Shown in pieces: positions 50,406 through 59,377 of a stretch of 64,000 nucleotides of DNA; the stretch's first letter is position 1; each line of letters begins with the position of its first letter. The stretch covers positions 33,230 to 97,229 of the forward strand of contig NZ_JADBGR010000019.1 of the NCBI RefSeq assembly GCF_014892515.1. Reading direction: 5' to 3'. The notes below the pieces were generated by a model. It was not told where the DNA came from and did no database searches. It saw only the letters and a program-made list of their open reading frames with translations. The position numbers were made by a program, and so were the translations under genes. The DNA comes from Myceligenerans pegani (GTDB lineage: Bacteria > Actinomycetota > Actinomycetes > Actinomycetales > Cellulomonadaceae).

Positions 50406-50850
50406 AAACGGCAGTCCCGAACGCTGCCCACGGCGAGAGGGCACGGCCGCTTCGACACACTCCGCGCCGAAGACCCACCGCGATGGCCCCGCCATGACTG
50501 ACCGGCTCGTAGCCCAACCAGGTCTGCTCAGCGCTGCACCCGCCCACCCATGGCGGCCGTGCCCCTACGGCCGCGGGCGCCCACGGCTCTCTCTGCTGAC
50601 TCGTCGCGACGTTGCGGCCTGCACGGATACGCGTGCAAGAGCTGACTCCCCGAGGCGCCCAGCCGCGCTAGGCACCGCGCCCGCCTCCCGTAGCGGGCCA
50701 CGCCTGCGACTCACATCGCGACAGAACTCCGATGGAGCCTGAGAACAGCCCCGCAGACGTCGGCCGGAAGGGATCGCCGTCTGCGGGATGCACCAACCAG
50801 GCCGAACGGTCTGATCCGCGACGTGACCCCGAACGCCGAGGGAGTCCCTC
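50406..50850. other. 445-bp non-coding stretch
   Basis: No gene supported. An ATG at 50496 opens 82 codons of Arg/Pro/Ala-rich sequence without ribosome site or family likeness, judged fortuitous. A strong hairpin lies at 50750-50787. GAGGGAG precedes the next gene. Confidence 0.6.
50750..50787 (+). terminator. Hairpin upstream of the resolvase-like gene
   Basis: Perfect 10-bp arms CCCGCAGACG (50750-50759) / CGTCTGCGGG (50778-50787) with an 18-nt loop. It is 345 bp past the regulator stop and 63 bp before the next ATG, so it may be a leader structure (attenuator) rather than the regulator's terminator. Confidence 0.5.
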
Positions 50851-51252
50851 ATGACGTCGACCACGCCCCGCCCGACCGCCGTCGGGTACGTGTCCGCGTC
50901 CGATCCGGAAGTCCTCGATGCGCAGCGTCACGCCGTCACGGAGTACGCGCGGGTCGAGGGGTTCGCGCTGGCGCAGATCGTCACGGACAGGTTCGACGGG
51001 TTCACGCTGAGCCAAGTCGTCCAGGCCGCCCGCCTGCACGAGGCGCGGCTGGTCATCGTTCCCGCCGACACCACCCTCGCGACGGCGCATGCCCGCCTGG
51101 TTCACGAACTCGAGCCCGACGGCGCGGCCTGCACCGTCATCGACGCCTCGGCCGCGGCCGCCGTCCAACCCCGGACCGACGCGGTGGCGCCACGTCTGAC
51201 CGACGCGCTCCGACCCCGCACCGCCCGACACGCAGCAAGGACGACGCAATGA
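50851..51252 (+). CDS. Resolvase N-terminal-like small protein
   Basis: 133 residues. The first ~95 residues follow the serine-recombinase N-terminal fold (TAVGYVSASDPEVLDAQRHA; VTEYARVEGFALAQIVTDRF; LHEARLVIVPADTTLATAHA). The expected Ser is in GYVSAS, but the Arg-rich active-site pattern (RVS, DR-SR) is not clear. The C-terminal recombinase HTH is missing, replaced by a Thr/Arg/Ala tail. It is therefore probably not an active recombinase. GAGGGAG precedes the ATG, and the stop overlaps the HAD start (ATGA), so both are translated together. The biological role is unknown. Confidence 0.6.
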   Translation: MTSTTPRPTAVGYVSASDPEVLDAQRHAVTEYARVEGFALAQIVTDRFDGFTLSQVVQAARLHEARLVIVPADTTLATAHARLVHELEPDGAACTVIDASAAAAVQPRTDAVAPRLTDALRPRTARHAARTTQ

Positions 51253-52127
51253 ACGCCACCCACACCATCCCGGTAACCACAGACCCGCCCACCACCGCAA
51301 TCACTGCCACGGCGGACGGGCCCATGCTCGTCGCGCTCGACGTCGACGGCACTCTCCTGCCCGAGGGCACGATCGACGTGCCGCCGGTCAACGCGGATGC
51401 CGTGCAGGACGTGATCGCCGCCGGCCATCATGTGGTCCTGTCCACCGGAAGGTCGCTGGTCGGGGTGATGCCGGTGGCCGCCAGCCTCGGGCTGACCAGC
51501 GGGTGGGTGGTCGCCTCCAACGGCGCGGTGACCGCACGCCTGACCCCGAACGCCCCAGGCGGCTACGAGATCGCCGACGCCTTCACCCTCGACGTGCCGC
51601 CCGTCGTCGCCCTCGTGCGCGAACTCATGGCCGAGACCCAGATCGCCGCCGAGGAGGTCGGCTACGGGTATCACGTCACCCGTGAGTTCGAGGCCGGGCT
51701 GCTCAACGGACGCCAGACCGTCGTCACCCACGACCGTCTCCCCGAGGCCACCCCGCGGCTCGTGCTGCACGCGCCCGGCGTTACCACTCTGCTGGGTCAC
51801 CTGCGCACACTCGACGTGACCGCTACTCCCGCAGGCGAGAACTGGATCGACCTGGCCGTAGGTCTGGTCTCGAAGGCGACGGCGCTCTACCGCATCCGGC
51901 GCCGCCTGGGCGTCCACCCCGACCGCACCCTCGCGATCGGAGACGGCGCCAACGATCTGCCGATGTTCAAATGGGCCGCCACCGCCATCGCCATGGGAGA
52001 CGCGCCCGCCGCCGTCCGCCTAGCCGCCGACGCGGTCACCGGCACCCTCCAACAACACGGCGCCGCCTCCATCCTCGACGCCATCGCCGCAGGCAAACCC
52101 CCCACCCCACCAGCCGGCTGCCACTGA
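51249..52127 (+). CDS. HAD-superfamily (Cof-like) phosphatase
   Basis: A 292-residue HAD hydrolase of the Cof/YidA subgroup. After a Thr/Pro-rich N-terminus of ~25 residues, motif I is MLVALDVDGTLLPEG, motif II is VVLSTGRSLVGVMP, the Lys of motif III is in GLVSKATALYRIRRRLGV, and motif IV is LAIGDGANDLPMFKWA. The C2-type cap lies between motifs II and III. Such enzymes dephosphorylate sugar or nucleotide phosphates; the specific substrate is unknown. Coupled by ATGA to the resolvase-like gene. It ends at a strong terminator that closes the accessory region. Confidence 0.88.
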   Translation: MNATHTIPVTTDPPTTAITATADGPMLVALDVDGTLLPEGTIDVPPVNADAVQDVIAAGHHVVLSTGRSLVGVMPVAASLGLTSGWVVASNGAVTARLTPNAPGGYEIADAFTLDVPPVVALVRELMAETQIAAEEVGYGYHVTREFEAGLLNGRQTVVTHDRLPEATPRLVLHAPGVTTLLGHLRTLDVTATPAGENWIDLAVGLVSKATALYRIRRRLGVHPDRTLAIGDGANDLPMFKWAATAIAMGDAPAAVRLAADAVTGTLQQHGAASILDAIAAGKPPTPPAGCH

Positions 52128-52209
52128 ACCGGCCACCACAGAACTTGCCGCCGGTGCACCGCCCCGCACCGGCCGCAGGGCCCGCCGCCGCCCGGACCAG
52201 CGGCGGGAA

Positions 52210-52240
52210 GCGGGCCGGGACCTCCACGGTCCCGGCCCGC
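52210..52240 (+). terminator. Terminator after the HAD gene
   Basis: Perfect 12-bp arms GCGGGCCGGGAC (52210-52221) / GTCCCGGCCCGC (52229-52240), 7-nt loop, 83 bp past the HAD stop. Confidence 0.75.
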
Positions 52241-52324
52241 CATATGCGGCCCGAGATAGTCCGGTGAGTCGTGCACCATCACAAACGCCGCCGGAGATCC
52301 GCCCGTCGGACCCGTGCGACGCTC

Positions 52325-52330
52325 TAGAAT
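52325..52330 (+). promoter_or_regulatory. Likely -10 box of the alpha/beta hydrolase gene
   Basis: TAGAAT, 39 bp before the ATG at 52369. A good -35 box is not evident at 16-18 bp. Confidence 0.4.
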
Positions 52331-52368
52331 CGCGGCATCTCTCGCCCTCGCCGCAACGGAGCCGCCCG

Positions 52369-53352
52369 ATGAGTTCCTGGTCCCCCGACGTCCTCGGTGA
52401 CGGCTTCGAGGCGCGCTCGCTGTCCGTGCCCGCTCCCCGGCGTTCCCGCGGCGTGCGACGCGGCAGTGGCGCCTCGTCGCCGGACGACCGCGCGGCGACG
52501 CTCGTCCGGCACGTGGCCTCGACCGGCACCGACACGGCCAGGCCCGCCGTCCTGTACGTGCACGGCTTCGTCGACTACTTCTTCCAGACCCATGTCGCGG
52601 AACACCTGGCGGCCGCCGGTTACCCGTTCTACGCCGTCGACCTGCGCGGATACGGGCGTTCGGTGCGCGAGCACGACGACCGGACCATCGTTCCGTTCGT
52701 GCACGAGCACGCCGCCGACCTCGACGCCGCGACGGACGCCGTCCGCGCGGAGGGGCACGAGCGGATCGTCATCCTGGGGCACTCCACCGGTGGCCTCATC
52801 GCCTCGCTGTGGGCGGCCGCGCGGCCGGGCGTCGTCGTCGGCCTCGTGCTCAACTCGCCGTGGGTCGACCTGAACCGGGGCTGGTTCGACCGCGTCGTCA
52901 CCACGCAGCTCATGCGCGGGATCGGCGCCGCGGCGCCGCGGGCCCGGGTCAGCGCGCTGGGAGGCGACTACGCGAACGCCATGCACCGCGACCACGGCGG
53001 CGAATGGGACTTCGACCTGCGGTGGAAGCCCGACGCCGCGTTCCCGGTGCGGGCGGGATGGCTGAACTCGGTGCGTCGCGCCCACGCACGCCTCGCGCGC
53101 GGGTTGTCGCTGGACATACCGGTGCTGGTCACGACGTCGGACCGGACGACGCCGGGCCGGACCCGCGAGGAGAACACCGGGACCGACGCCGTGCTCGACG
53201 TGCGACACATGTGGAAGCGCGCGCCGAAGCTCGGCTCCGACGTCCAGGTCGAGATCATCCCCGGCGGCTCCCACGACCTCGCCCTGTCCCCCGCCCCGGC
53301 CCGCGATCTGTACCTCAAGACGATCACGGACTGGCTCGACACGCGATTCTGA
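52369..53352 (+). CDS. Alpha/beta-fold hydrolase (monoacylglycerol lipase-like)
   Basis: A 327-residue serine hydrolase. The oxyanion HG is in VLYVHGFVDYFFQTHVAEHL, the nucleophile is Ser139 in VILGHSTGGLIASLWA, and the His is in IIPGGSHDLALSPAPA; DLRGYGRSVREHDDRT is typical of the hydrolase_4 subgroup. No signal peptide. It probably acts on lipid or carboxyl esters. The ATG at 52369 follows CGGAG. It is convergent with the giant membrane-protein gene. Confidence 0.85.
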   Translation: MSSWSPDVLGDGFEARSLSVPAPRRSRGVRRGSGASSPDDRAATLVRHVASTGTDTARPAVLYVHGFVDYFFQTHVAEHLAAAGYPFYAVDLRGYGRSVREHDDRTIVPFVHEHAADLDAATDAVRAEGHERIVILGHSTGGLIASLWAAARPGVVVGLVLNSPWVDLNRGWFDRVVTTQLMRGIGAAAPRARVSALGGDYANAMHRDHGGEWDFDLRWKPDAAFPVRAGWLNSVRRAHARLARGLSLDIPVLVTTSDRTTPGRTREENTGTDAVLDVRHMWKRAPKLGSDVQVEIIPGGSHDLALSPAPARDLYLKTITDWLDTRF

Positions 53353-53444
53353 CGACAGCCCGCCACACACCTACGCCGTCGTGGCACCTCGTGACGGTTC
53401 CGCCGGGTCAACGGTCGAGCCTCCGAGTCCGGCAACGGCGCGTG

Positions 53445-56400
53445 TCAGCGCAGGTCGCGGAGGTAGGCCGCCGTGCCGCCCGATGCCGCCGTGCGGCGCT
53501 CGTCGAGAGTGGCGATGATCAGCAGCACGATCGCCGCGGGAACGAGGGTGAGGATCCACGGCAGGGGCGAGACGCCTACGCCGAGCTTCGCGAACACCAC
53601 CAGGACCTCCACGCCCAGAGTGACGACCCCGAGCCAGAACGGGGCCGAGAGGCGCAGCCGTGACCCCGCGAGCACCGCCATGAGCGCGACGAACACCACG
53701 CCGCTGGCGCGGACCGTGAGCGGGTCGGTGGCCGTGGACAGCACGGACGGGCCCACGAGCGCCAGGATGCCGAGGGCGAGCGTCCGCCACGAGCCGGCGA
53801 ACCCCACCGGCCAGGTGCCGATCCGCGGCGGCGTCCCGCCCGGCGCGCCCGCCGCCGTCGTACCGGCCGCCGTCGCGCCCGCCGTCGCGGAACCCGCCGT
53901 CGCGCCCGCCCGGTCCCGCCGGATCCCGTCCCGCAGCGCCACCCAGCCCGCGAGGATCAGCGCCACGCCCAGCGGCGCGGAAAACGTCTCCACGCGTAGC
54001 TCGCGCGGTGCCCACGCCGCGATCGCGACGAGCGCGGCACACACCCAGACGAGCCACGGCGGCGCACCCACCGCGCCGCCCGCGACCAGTCGGCGCACGC
54101 CAAGCACCAGCAGCGTCAGGAGGCCGAGCTCGACCACGAGCAGGGTGATCACGGCGCCCCAGGCGGGCTCCATGTGGGCCAGCACGGACGCGGTCCCCAG
54201 CACGAGCGCGGGGACGAACCCGTATCCCCGCAGCAGGCCGGTGAGCCGCGGCCCCGCCGCCGGCCGCGCCGCGAGCACGCTCAGCACGAGCACCGCGACG
54301 GCGACCGCCGCCCAGACCAGCCCGACGACGAACGCGGGATCGGTCGCGGCCGGGATGCCGACGAACGGCTCCCCGATCCGGTCGACGGTGGACGACGACG
54401 CCCCGCCGACGTCCGCCACCCGGCTCCGCACCCCGCGGTCACCGGGCCAGGCGCCCGGCATCGGCGCCACTCGCCACGACTCGATCACCCCGGCGAGCGC
54501 GGCGAACGCGGCGGCCCCGGTCAGCCCGAGCCGCGCGGGGCGTGCCCAGGTGAGACGCCCGGCCAGGAGTGTGGAGCCGAGCGCGGCAAGCGCGACGGCC
54601 GCGAGCGCCCAGGCCCGCCAGTCTCCGGCGTCGGCCCTGGTCAGGTAGACGATGAAGGTGGGTACGACGGCGAGGGCCACGCCCGCGCCGGCGAGCGCCC
54701 AGGCGTTCCTCGCGGGACGTGGGGGCGCGGTCGGCCCGTCGGCATCCCGCGTTCCCGGCCTGTCCGCCCGGCCGCGCAGGCCGTCGTCGTCCCCGTCGGT
54801 CGTGCGAGATCTTCCCAGCCGCCAGGCGATCAGCACGCCGACCAGGACGGCGCCCGCGGCGGGCGGGAACGTGTAGGCCTCGACCAGGCGCACGCCCCGC
54901 GAGGAGAGCGCCGTCCACAGCGCCGCGAGCAGGAGCGCCCCGGCGAGCAGCCAGACTCGCCTGCGTCCCCGCTCGCGCGCGACGAGCGCGGCGCCGGCGG
55001 CGAGGACGAGCAGCACGGCGACGGCGATGTCGGGCCCGGCGGCCGGGCGCGCGTACGCGAGGAGGATCGTGATCGACCCGGTGAGCAGCGCGGAACGCTC
55101 CAGCATCCCGCGGATGACGCGGGCGAGGTCGGGGCCGCCGTCGGGCACCCGCGCGTCGATCCGCTCGGCGACCCGCGCGGCTCCGGCAGCGACCGCGGAG
55201 ACGAACGTCGCCGCGGTGGGCAGCACGTACGGGGACCCGGAGACCTCGAGGATCATCGCGCCGGCGCTGGTGATCATCACCGACGCCGTGGGAAGCAGCA
55301 GGAACGCCGACCCCGCGCGGACGAGCACGGGCAGGCCCGCCCGGGCGGTGAGCAGCAGCACCAGCTCGAGCGCGAGCATCGCGGCCGCGGCGCCCGCCGA
55401 CCACCACGTCCGCTCGAACACGACGGTGACGACGCCCGCCAGGAACGGCAGCGCCGTCACGCCGAGCACCACGTACCACTCGTTCCGCGAGGTGCGGCTG
55501 CCGAGCGTGACGGCGATCGTCACGAGCGACGCGACCGCGGACACGGTGCAGACCGCGGCGACGAGCGACAGGTCGAGCCATGCGAGCACCACGCCGAGCA
55601 CGACCAGCGGGTACACGTACGCGACGCCGACGAGCCACGGGTGGGCGGGCCTCGGGTACGTGCCGCGCAGCGCCAGGACGAGGGCAGAGACGGCGAGCGC
55701 TCCGGCGACGGCCGTCGGGCGGGAGAGCCACGAGTACGCGCCCAGCAGGGCGATCACGGCGACGCTGCCCGCGAGCGCGGCGTGCCGCACGTGCCGGCGT
55801 TCGACGGCGGCGACCGGGCGGCCGCCGATCACGCGTAGGCCCTCGGCCGCGCGGGCCAGCACTCGGCCCGCGTTCTGGACGGCGTCCACGACGGGGACGA
55901 GACGGGGCCACGCGGCCTGTCGCGCGGCGGTCGCGGCGACGAGCGCGAGGCCCAGCAGCCCCAGGAGGACGAGCGTGGCAACGGCGGGGAGCCCCGGGTG
56001 CAGGGTGAGCCCGACCATCGCCAGCAGGGCGAGGTACGGGGCGGCGAGCCGTTCGAGCCGGGCCGGGTGGTCTCCCGGGGCGAGCCGCGTGGCCAGGAGC
56101 GTGATCGCCGCCAGGGCGACGGTCCCGAGGCCTGCCCAGGCGGGAAGCGCGGAGGCGACGCCGGCGCCGAACATCGGGCCGACGGGGGCACTCGCGGGCA
56201 GGAGCCAGTCGGCGCGCGGGGCCGACAGCGCGGCGGCCCACAGGTCCATCGCGCGGCCCAGCACGAGGATCGCCGCGGGCACGGCAGCGGCCGCCACGAC
56301 GACCCAGCCGCTCAGCAGCAGGTCGTCGCGGGTCCGGGAGGCGAGCGCGCCGTGCACCGATCCGAGCCGGGCGGACCGGATCAGGCGCGGCGCGGTCAGC

Positions 56401-59150
56401 ACGGCGAGGGCGGTCCACGCGCAGGCCGCGCCGAGGGGCGCCCACCCCACGGACGGGTCTCCCGGCCCCCAGCCGAGAAGGGCCCCGGCGGCGACCGCGA
56501 GCGCACCACCGGCGAACAGCCAGATCCGGTGGTGCGTGAAACGCCGCAGCAGGGCGGCGGTCACGGCCGCCAGCGCGACGAGCACGGCGGTGCCGCCCGT
56601 CCCGGGCAGCAGATCCGGCTGCTGGACGCCGATGGACCTGATCACGGCGATCACGACGGCGACCCCGGCGCCGACGTCGAGCACGGTCCGCTCGGGAGCG
56701 AAGCGAGCCGCGAGACGCAGTCCGGAGACGACGTCGGCCGCGCGCGGCAACAGCGTCAGGAGCGCCGCGGCCAGGTAGGCGAGGGAGATCGGCCAGCTGA
56801 CGCCGAACTCCGCGTCGAGCACCCCGACCGCCCAGAAGGGCAGCAGCGGCGCGGTGAGCAGTGCGGCCGAGAGCCAGGCGCGAACGCGCAGCCAGTGCCC
56901 GGCGACCGCGCCGAACAGGATGACGGCCAGCCACAGCGCTGCCGAGGTGAGGGGGAACCTGCCGGAGAGCGCGGTGTCGGGCGGGGAGCCGAATGCCGCC
57001 ACCAGCGGCAGCGCGGTCGCGGCCGCGAGGGCGAGCGGGATCCCGGCACCCCGGACAAGCCGAAGGAAGAACAGCTCGGCCCGGAACGTCGCGGCGGGGT
57101 CGGTCACGCCGAGGCGCCGTGCGATCGGCCCCACGACCCGGCCGCCCACCCACGCCAGGACCGCCACCAGGAGGAACTCGCCGGTCCACCGCCAGGCAAC
57201 GCCCGGCATGCCGCCCAGGAACGCCGGCTCGCCGAGCAGGGGGAGCGGCAGGACAGCCAGCAGGGCCACGGACATCCACGACCGGACGCGGAGTGCCCAG
57301 CCCGCCCCCAGGGCGACGGCCACGACCGCGGACCACAGCACCGTCGTCGTCCCCCAGCCGTTCAGCGGCGGGATCGCGGTCGCGAGGCACGACGCCAGGA
57401 GGGCCAGCGGGAAGCCCGCGCCGCGGACGACCCGCAGCACTCCGGCCTCCGCGGTGAACGGCCGCCCGAGCCCGTCCCCGAGACGCCGGGCCGCCCGGGG
57501 CAGCCCGCGCAGGGCCACCAGTGCGGTGAAGGCCGTCACCACCCCTGCGGACGTCCACGACCACGCGCTCCACGCCGAGACGGGCAGCGCGGCGGCGACG
57601 AGCGCCGGGACCGCGAGCGACGCGAGCACGGCGGCGGTCACCCAGGAGCGCACCCTCAGCAGGTACCCGCCCAGCAGCGCCGCCGCGACGACGGCGGACC
57701 ACAGGATCGCCGTCGTCCCCGCGTGGGACAACGGCGGCGTCGCGGGCGCGGCGACGGACACGACGAGCGCGGCCGGGATGCCGGCGGCACGCACGACGCG
57801 CAGGAACTGGGACTCCGCGTCGAAGGGGGTGACGGGGTCGTCGCCGAGCCGCCGGCCGAACGCCGGCACGGCGCGCATCGCGGCCAGCGCAACGAACGCC
57901 ACCAGCACGCACCCGAGGGTCCACCACCAGGCGGACCACGGCGCCGACGTCGTCCACGCCGCTCCGGGCACGCCGGCCACGGCGAGCGCCGGCGTCGCCG
58001 GCGCGGCCAGCGCGGCGACGGACATCCAGGAGCGGATCCGCAGCAGGTACCCGCCCGCGACGGCCACCGCGACGACCGCGGACCACAGCGCCGTGATCGC
58101 GCCCATCCGGGTGAGCGAGAGGATCTCCGTGGCCATGAGAGACGCCGCGAGCGCGGCCGGGAGCGCCGCCGCCCGGACCGCGCGGAGCATGCCGCGCTCG
58201 ACGCCGAGCGACGTGCCGAGGCGCGTCGCGATGGTCGGCACGAGGCGCATCGCCGCCCACGCCACGAAGGCGACCAGCACGAACGCCGCGACCCACCACC
58301 AGGCCGACCAGGCCGACCGTGCCGGACCCGGCAGGCCCGCGGCCGCCGACAGGGGTACCGCCAGCGCCGCGACCAGACCCGCCGACGCCCACGTGCGCAC
58401 CCGCAGCCGGTACCCGACCGCGACGAAGGCGGGCGCCAGCCCGGCCAGGACGACGGCACGCGCCATCGCCGGGTCCAGCCCGCCGAGGAACCCCGCCTGC
58501 ATCGCCAGTTCGACGTCGACCCAGCACAGGACCGCGGCGAGGGCGGCGACGGCCTCGCTCGTGGTCCGGAGGCCGCCACGGCGGAGCAGGGCCGCGACGG
58601 TGGCCGCCGTCACCGTGACGATGCCGGTGACGACCGCGCGCAGGGCCAGGTTGTCGCCGAACGTGAAGAAGACGAAGACGATTGCCGCGACGGCGAGCAG
58701 CGCCGCGCCCGCACCGGCGAGGATCGGCTGCATCGAGATGTCGCGGCGCGGCCGGAGCCGCTTCGCGGGCGATCGGGGCGGTGCCGCGACCCGGACCGGG
58801 GTCGACGGCGTCCTCCGACGGGCCGGGGCGGATCGTCCCGCCTCGCCGGCGCCAACCTTCGGGGCGGCCGGCAGGCTCGTGGGAGCCGGTGGCAGCTCGC
58901 GCTCCGCGGGCGCTGTGACCCGTTGGAGGGCGTGCGCGGCGCGCATCTCGGCGATCAGCGCGTCGCGGCGGCGCAACAGGCCCGCGGCCTCGAACGACAG
59001 CCGCCGCACCTCGTGGGCGCGGTCGACGCCGAGGTCGAGGCCGCACCTGGTGCACACGGACGTCACGAGGTCCGTCCCGCAGTCCGGGCACCTCGTCGTG
59101 TCCGTGAGCCGACGTTCGATGTCACGCCATGGCCCCCACATGTCGGTCAT
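53445..59150 (-). CDS. Giant polytopic membrane protein with N-terminal zinc ribbon and tandem repeats
   Basis: A 1901-residue protein. Residues ~20-38 are a zinc ribbon (CPDCG-x8-CTRCG), then a short coiled region and a Pro/Arg-rich linker. From ~140 to the end there are several dozen hydrophobic segments, of the type annotated SCO7613 C-terminal domain or DUF2157-like. Between ~250 and ~880 at least five modules of 120-135 residues repeat; each opens with R-[LIV]-R-[ST/A]-W-x-[ST] (residues ~250, 372, 500, 622, 757) and several contain WSAWWW and RRLG. No enzyme motif is seen. ATG at 59150 precedes the ribbon. Monocistronic, convergent with the hydrolase. Confidence 0.8.
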   Translation of the reverse strand: MTDMWGPWRDIERRLTDTTRCPDCGTDLVTSVCTRCGLDLGVDRAHEVRRLSFEAAGLLRRRDALIAEMRAAHALQRVTAPAERELPPAPTSLPAAPKVGAGEAGRSAPARRRTPSTPVRVAAPPRSPAKRLRPRRDISMQPILAGAGAALLAVAAIVFVFFTFGDNLALRAVVTGIVTVTAATVAALLRRGGLRTTSEAVAALAAVLCWVDVELAMQAGFLGGLDPAMARAVVLAGLAPAFVAVGYRLRVRTWASAGLVAALAVPLSAAAGLPGPARSAWSAWWWVAAFVLVAFVAWAAMRLVPTIATRLGTSLGVERGMLRAVRAAALPAALAASLMATEILSLTRMGAITALWSAVVAVAVAGGYLLRIRSWMSVAALAAPATPALAVAGVPGAAWTTSAPWSAWWWTLGCVLVAFVALAAMRAVPAFGRRLGDDPVTPFDAESQFLRVVRAAGIPAALVVSVAAPATPPLSHAGTTAILWSAVVAAALLGGYLLRVRSWVTAAVLASLAVPALVAAALPVSAWSAWSWTSAGVVTAFTALVALRGLPRAARRLGDGLGRPFTAEAGVLRVVRGAGFPLALLASCLATAIPPLNGWGTTTVLWSAVVAVALGAGWALRVRSWMSVALLAVLPLPLLGEPAFLGGMPGVAWRWTGEFLLVAVLAWVGGRVVGPIARRLGVTDPAATFRAELFFLRLVRGAGIPLALAAATALPLVAAFGSPPDTALSGRFPLTSAALWLAVILFGAVAGHWLRVRAWLSAALLTAPLLPFWAVGVLDAEFGVSWPISLAYLAAALLTLLPRAADVVSGLRLAARFAPERTVLDVGAGVAVVIAVIRSIGVQQPDLLPGTGGTAVLVALAAVTAALLRRFTHHRIWLFAGGALAVAAGALLGWGPGDPSVGWAPLGAACAWTALAVLTAPRLIRSARLGSVHGALASRTRDDLLLSGWVVVAAAAVPAAILVLGRAMDLWAAALSAPRADWLLPASAPVGPMFGAGVASALPAWAGLGTVALAAITLLATRLAPGDHPARLERLAAPYLALLAMVGLTLHPGLPAVATLVLLGLLGLALVAATAARQAAWPRLVPVVDAVQNAGRVLARAAEGLRVIGGRPVAAVERRHVRHAALAGSVAVIALLGAYSWLSRPTAVAGALAVSALVLALRGTYPRPAHPWLVGVAYVYPLVVLGVVLAWLDLSLVAAVCTVSAVASLVTIAVTLGSRTSRNEWYVVLGVTALPFLAGVVTVVFERTWWSAGAAAAMLALELVLLLTARAGLPVLVRAGSAFLLLPTASVMITSAGAMILEVSGSPYVLPTAATFVSAVAAGAARVAERIDARVPDGGPDLARVIRGMLERSALLTGSITILLAYARPAAGPDIAVAVLLVLAAGAALVARERGRRRVWLLAGALLLAALWTALSSRGVRLVEAYTFPPAAGAVLVGVLIAWRLGRSRTTDGDDDGLRGRADRPGTRDADGPTAPPRPARNAWALAGAGVALAVVPTFIVYLTRADAGDWRAWALAAVALAALGSTLLAGRLTWARPARLGLTGAAAFAALAGVIESWRVAPMPGAWPGDRGVRSRVADVGGASSSTVDRIGEPFVGIPAATDPAFVVGLVWAAVAVAVLVLSVLAARPAAGPRLTGLLRGYGFVPALVLGTASVLAHMEPAWGAVITLLVVELGLLTLLVLGVRRLVAGGAVGAPPWLVWVCAALVAIAAWAPRELRVETFSAPLGVALILAGWVALRDGIRRDRAGATAGSATAGATAAGTTAAGAPGGTPPRIGTWPVGFAGSWRTLALGILALVGPSVLSTATDPLTVRASGVVFVALMAVLAGSRLRLSAPFWLGVVTLGVEVLVVFAKLGVGVSPLPWILTLVPAAIVLLIIATLDERRTAASGGTAAYLRDLR

Positions 59151-59377
59151 GCGGCCCAGCGTGGCGGAGTCCCTGCGGCGCGCCGGGGATATGTGACGCT
59201 CCGCCCGGAATCTTCCCAGGTTCTCCCCAGGAATCGATCCACCGCGTCACGGATCGCGGGTCGGCTGCCCCGAGGTCCGCGGGCAGCGCGTCGAACTTCC
59301 AGGGCTGTGCCGGGCGGCGCATCGTCGCGTCCGATTCCCGCTAGCCGCTGCTCCCGACGGCGGCGCACGATGGGACC

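Noticed and set aside
50496..50742. Possible 82-codon gene between the TPR gene and the resolvase-like gene
   Set aside because: No ribosome site, Arg/Pro-rich, no family likeness.
54439..59091. 1550-codon open frame in another frame of the giant membrane protein gene
   Set aside because: Arg/Gly/Pro-rich composition typical of a GC-rich shadow frame; the 1901-residue frame has TM helices and a zinc ribbon.
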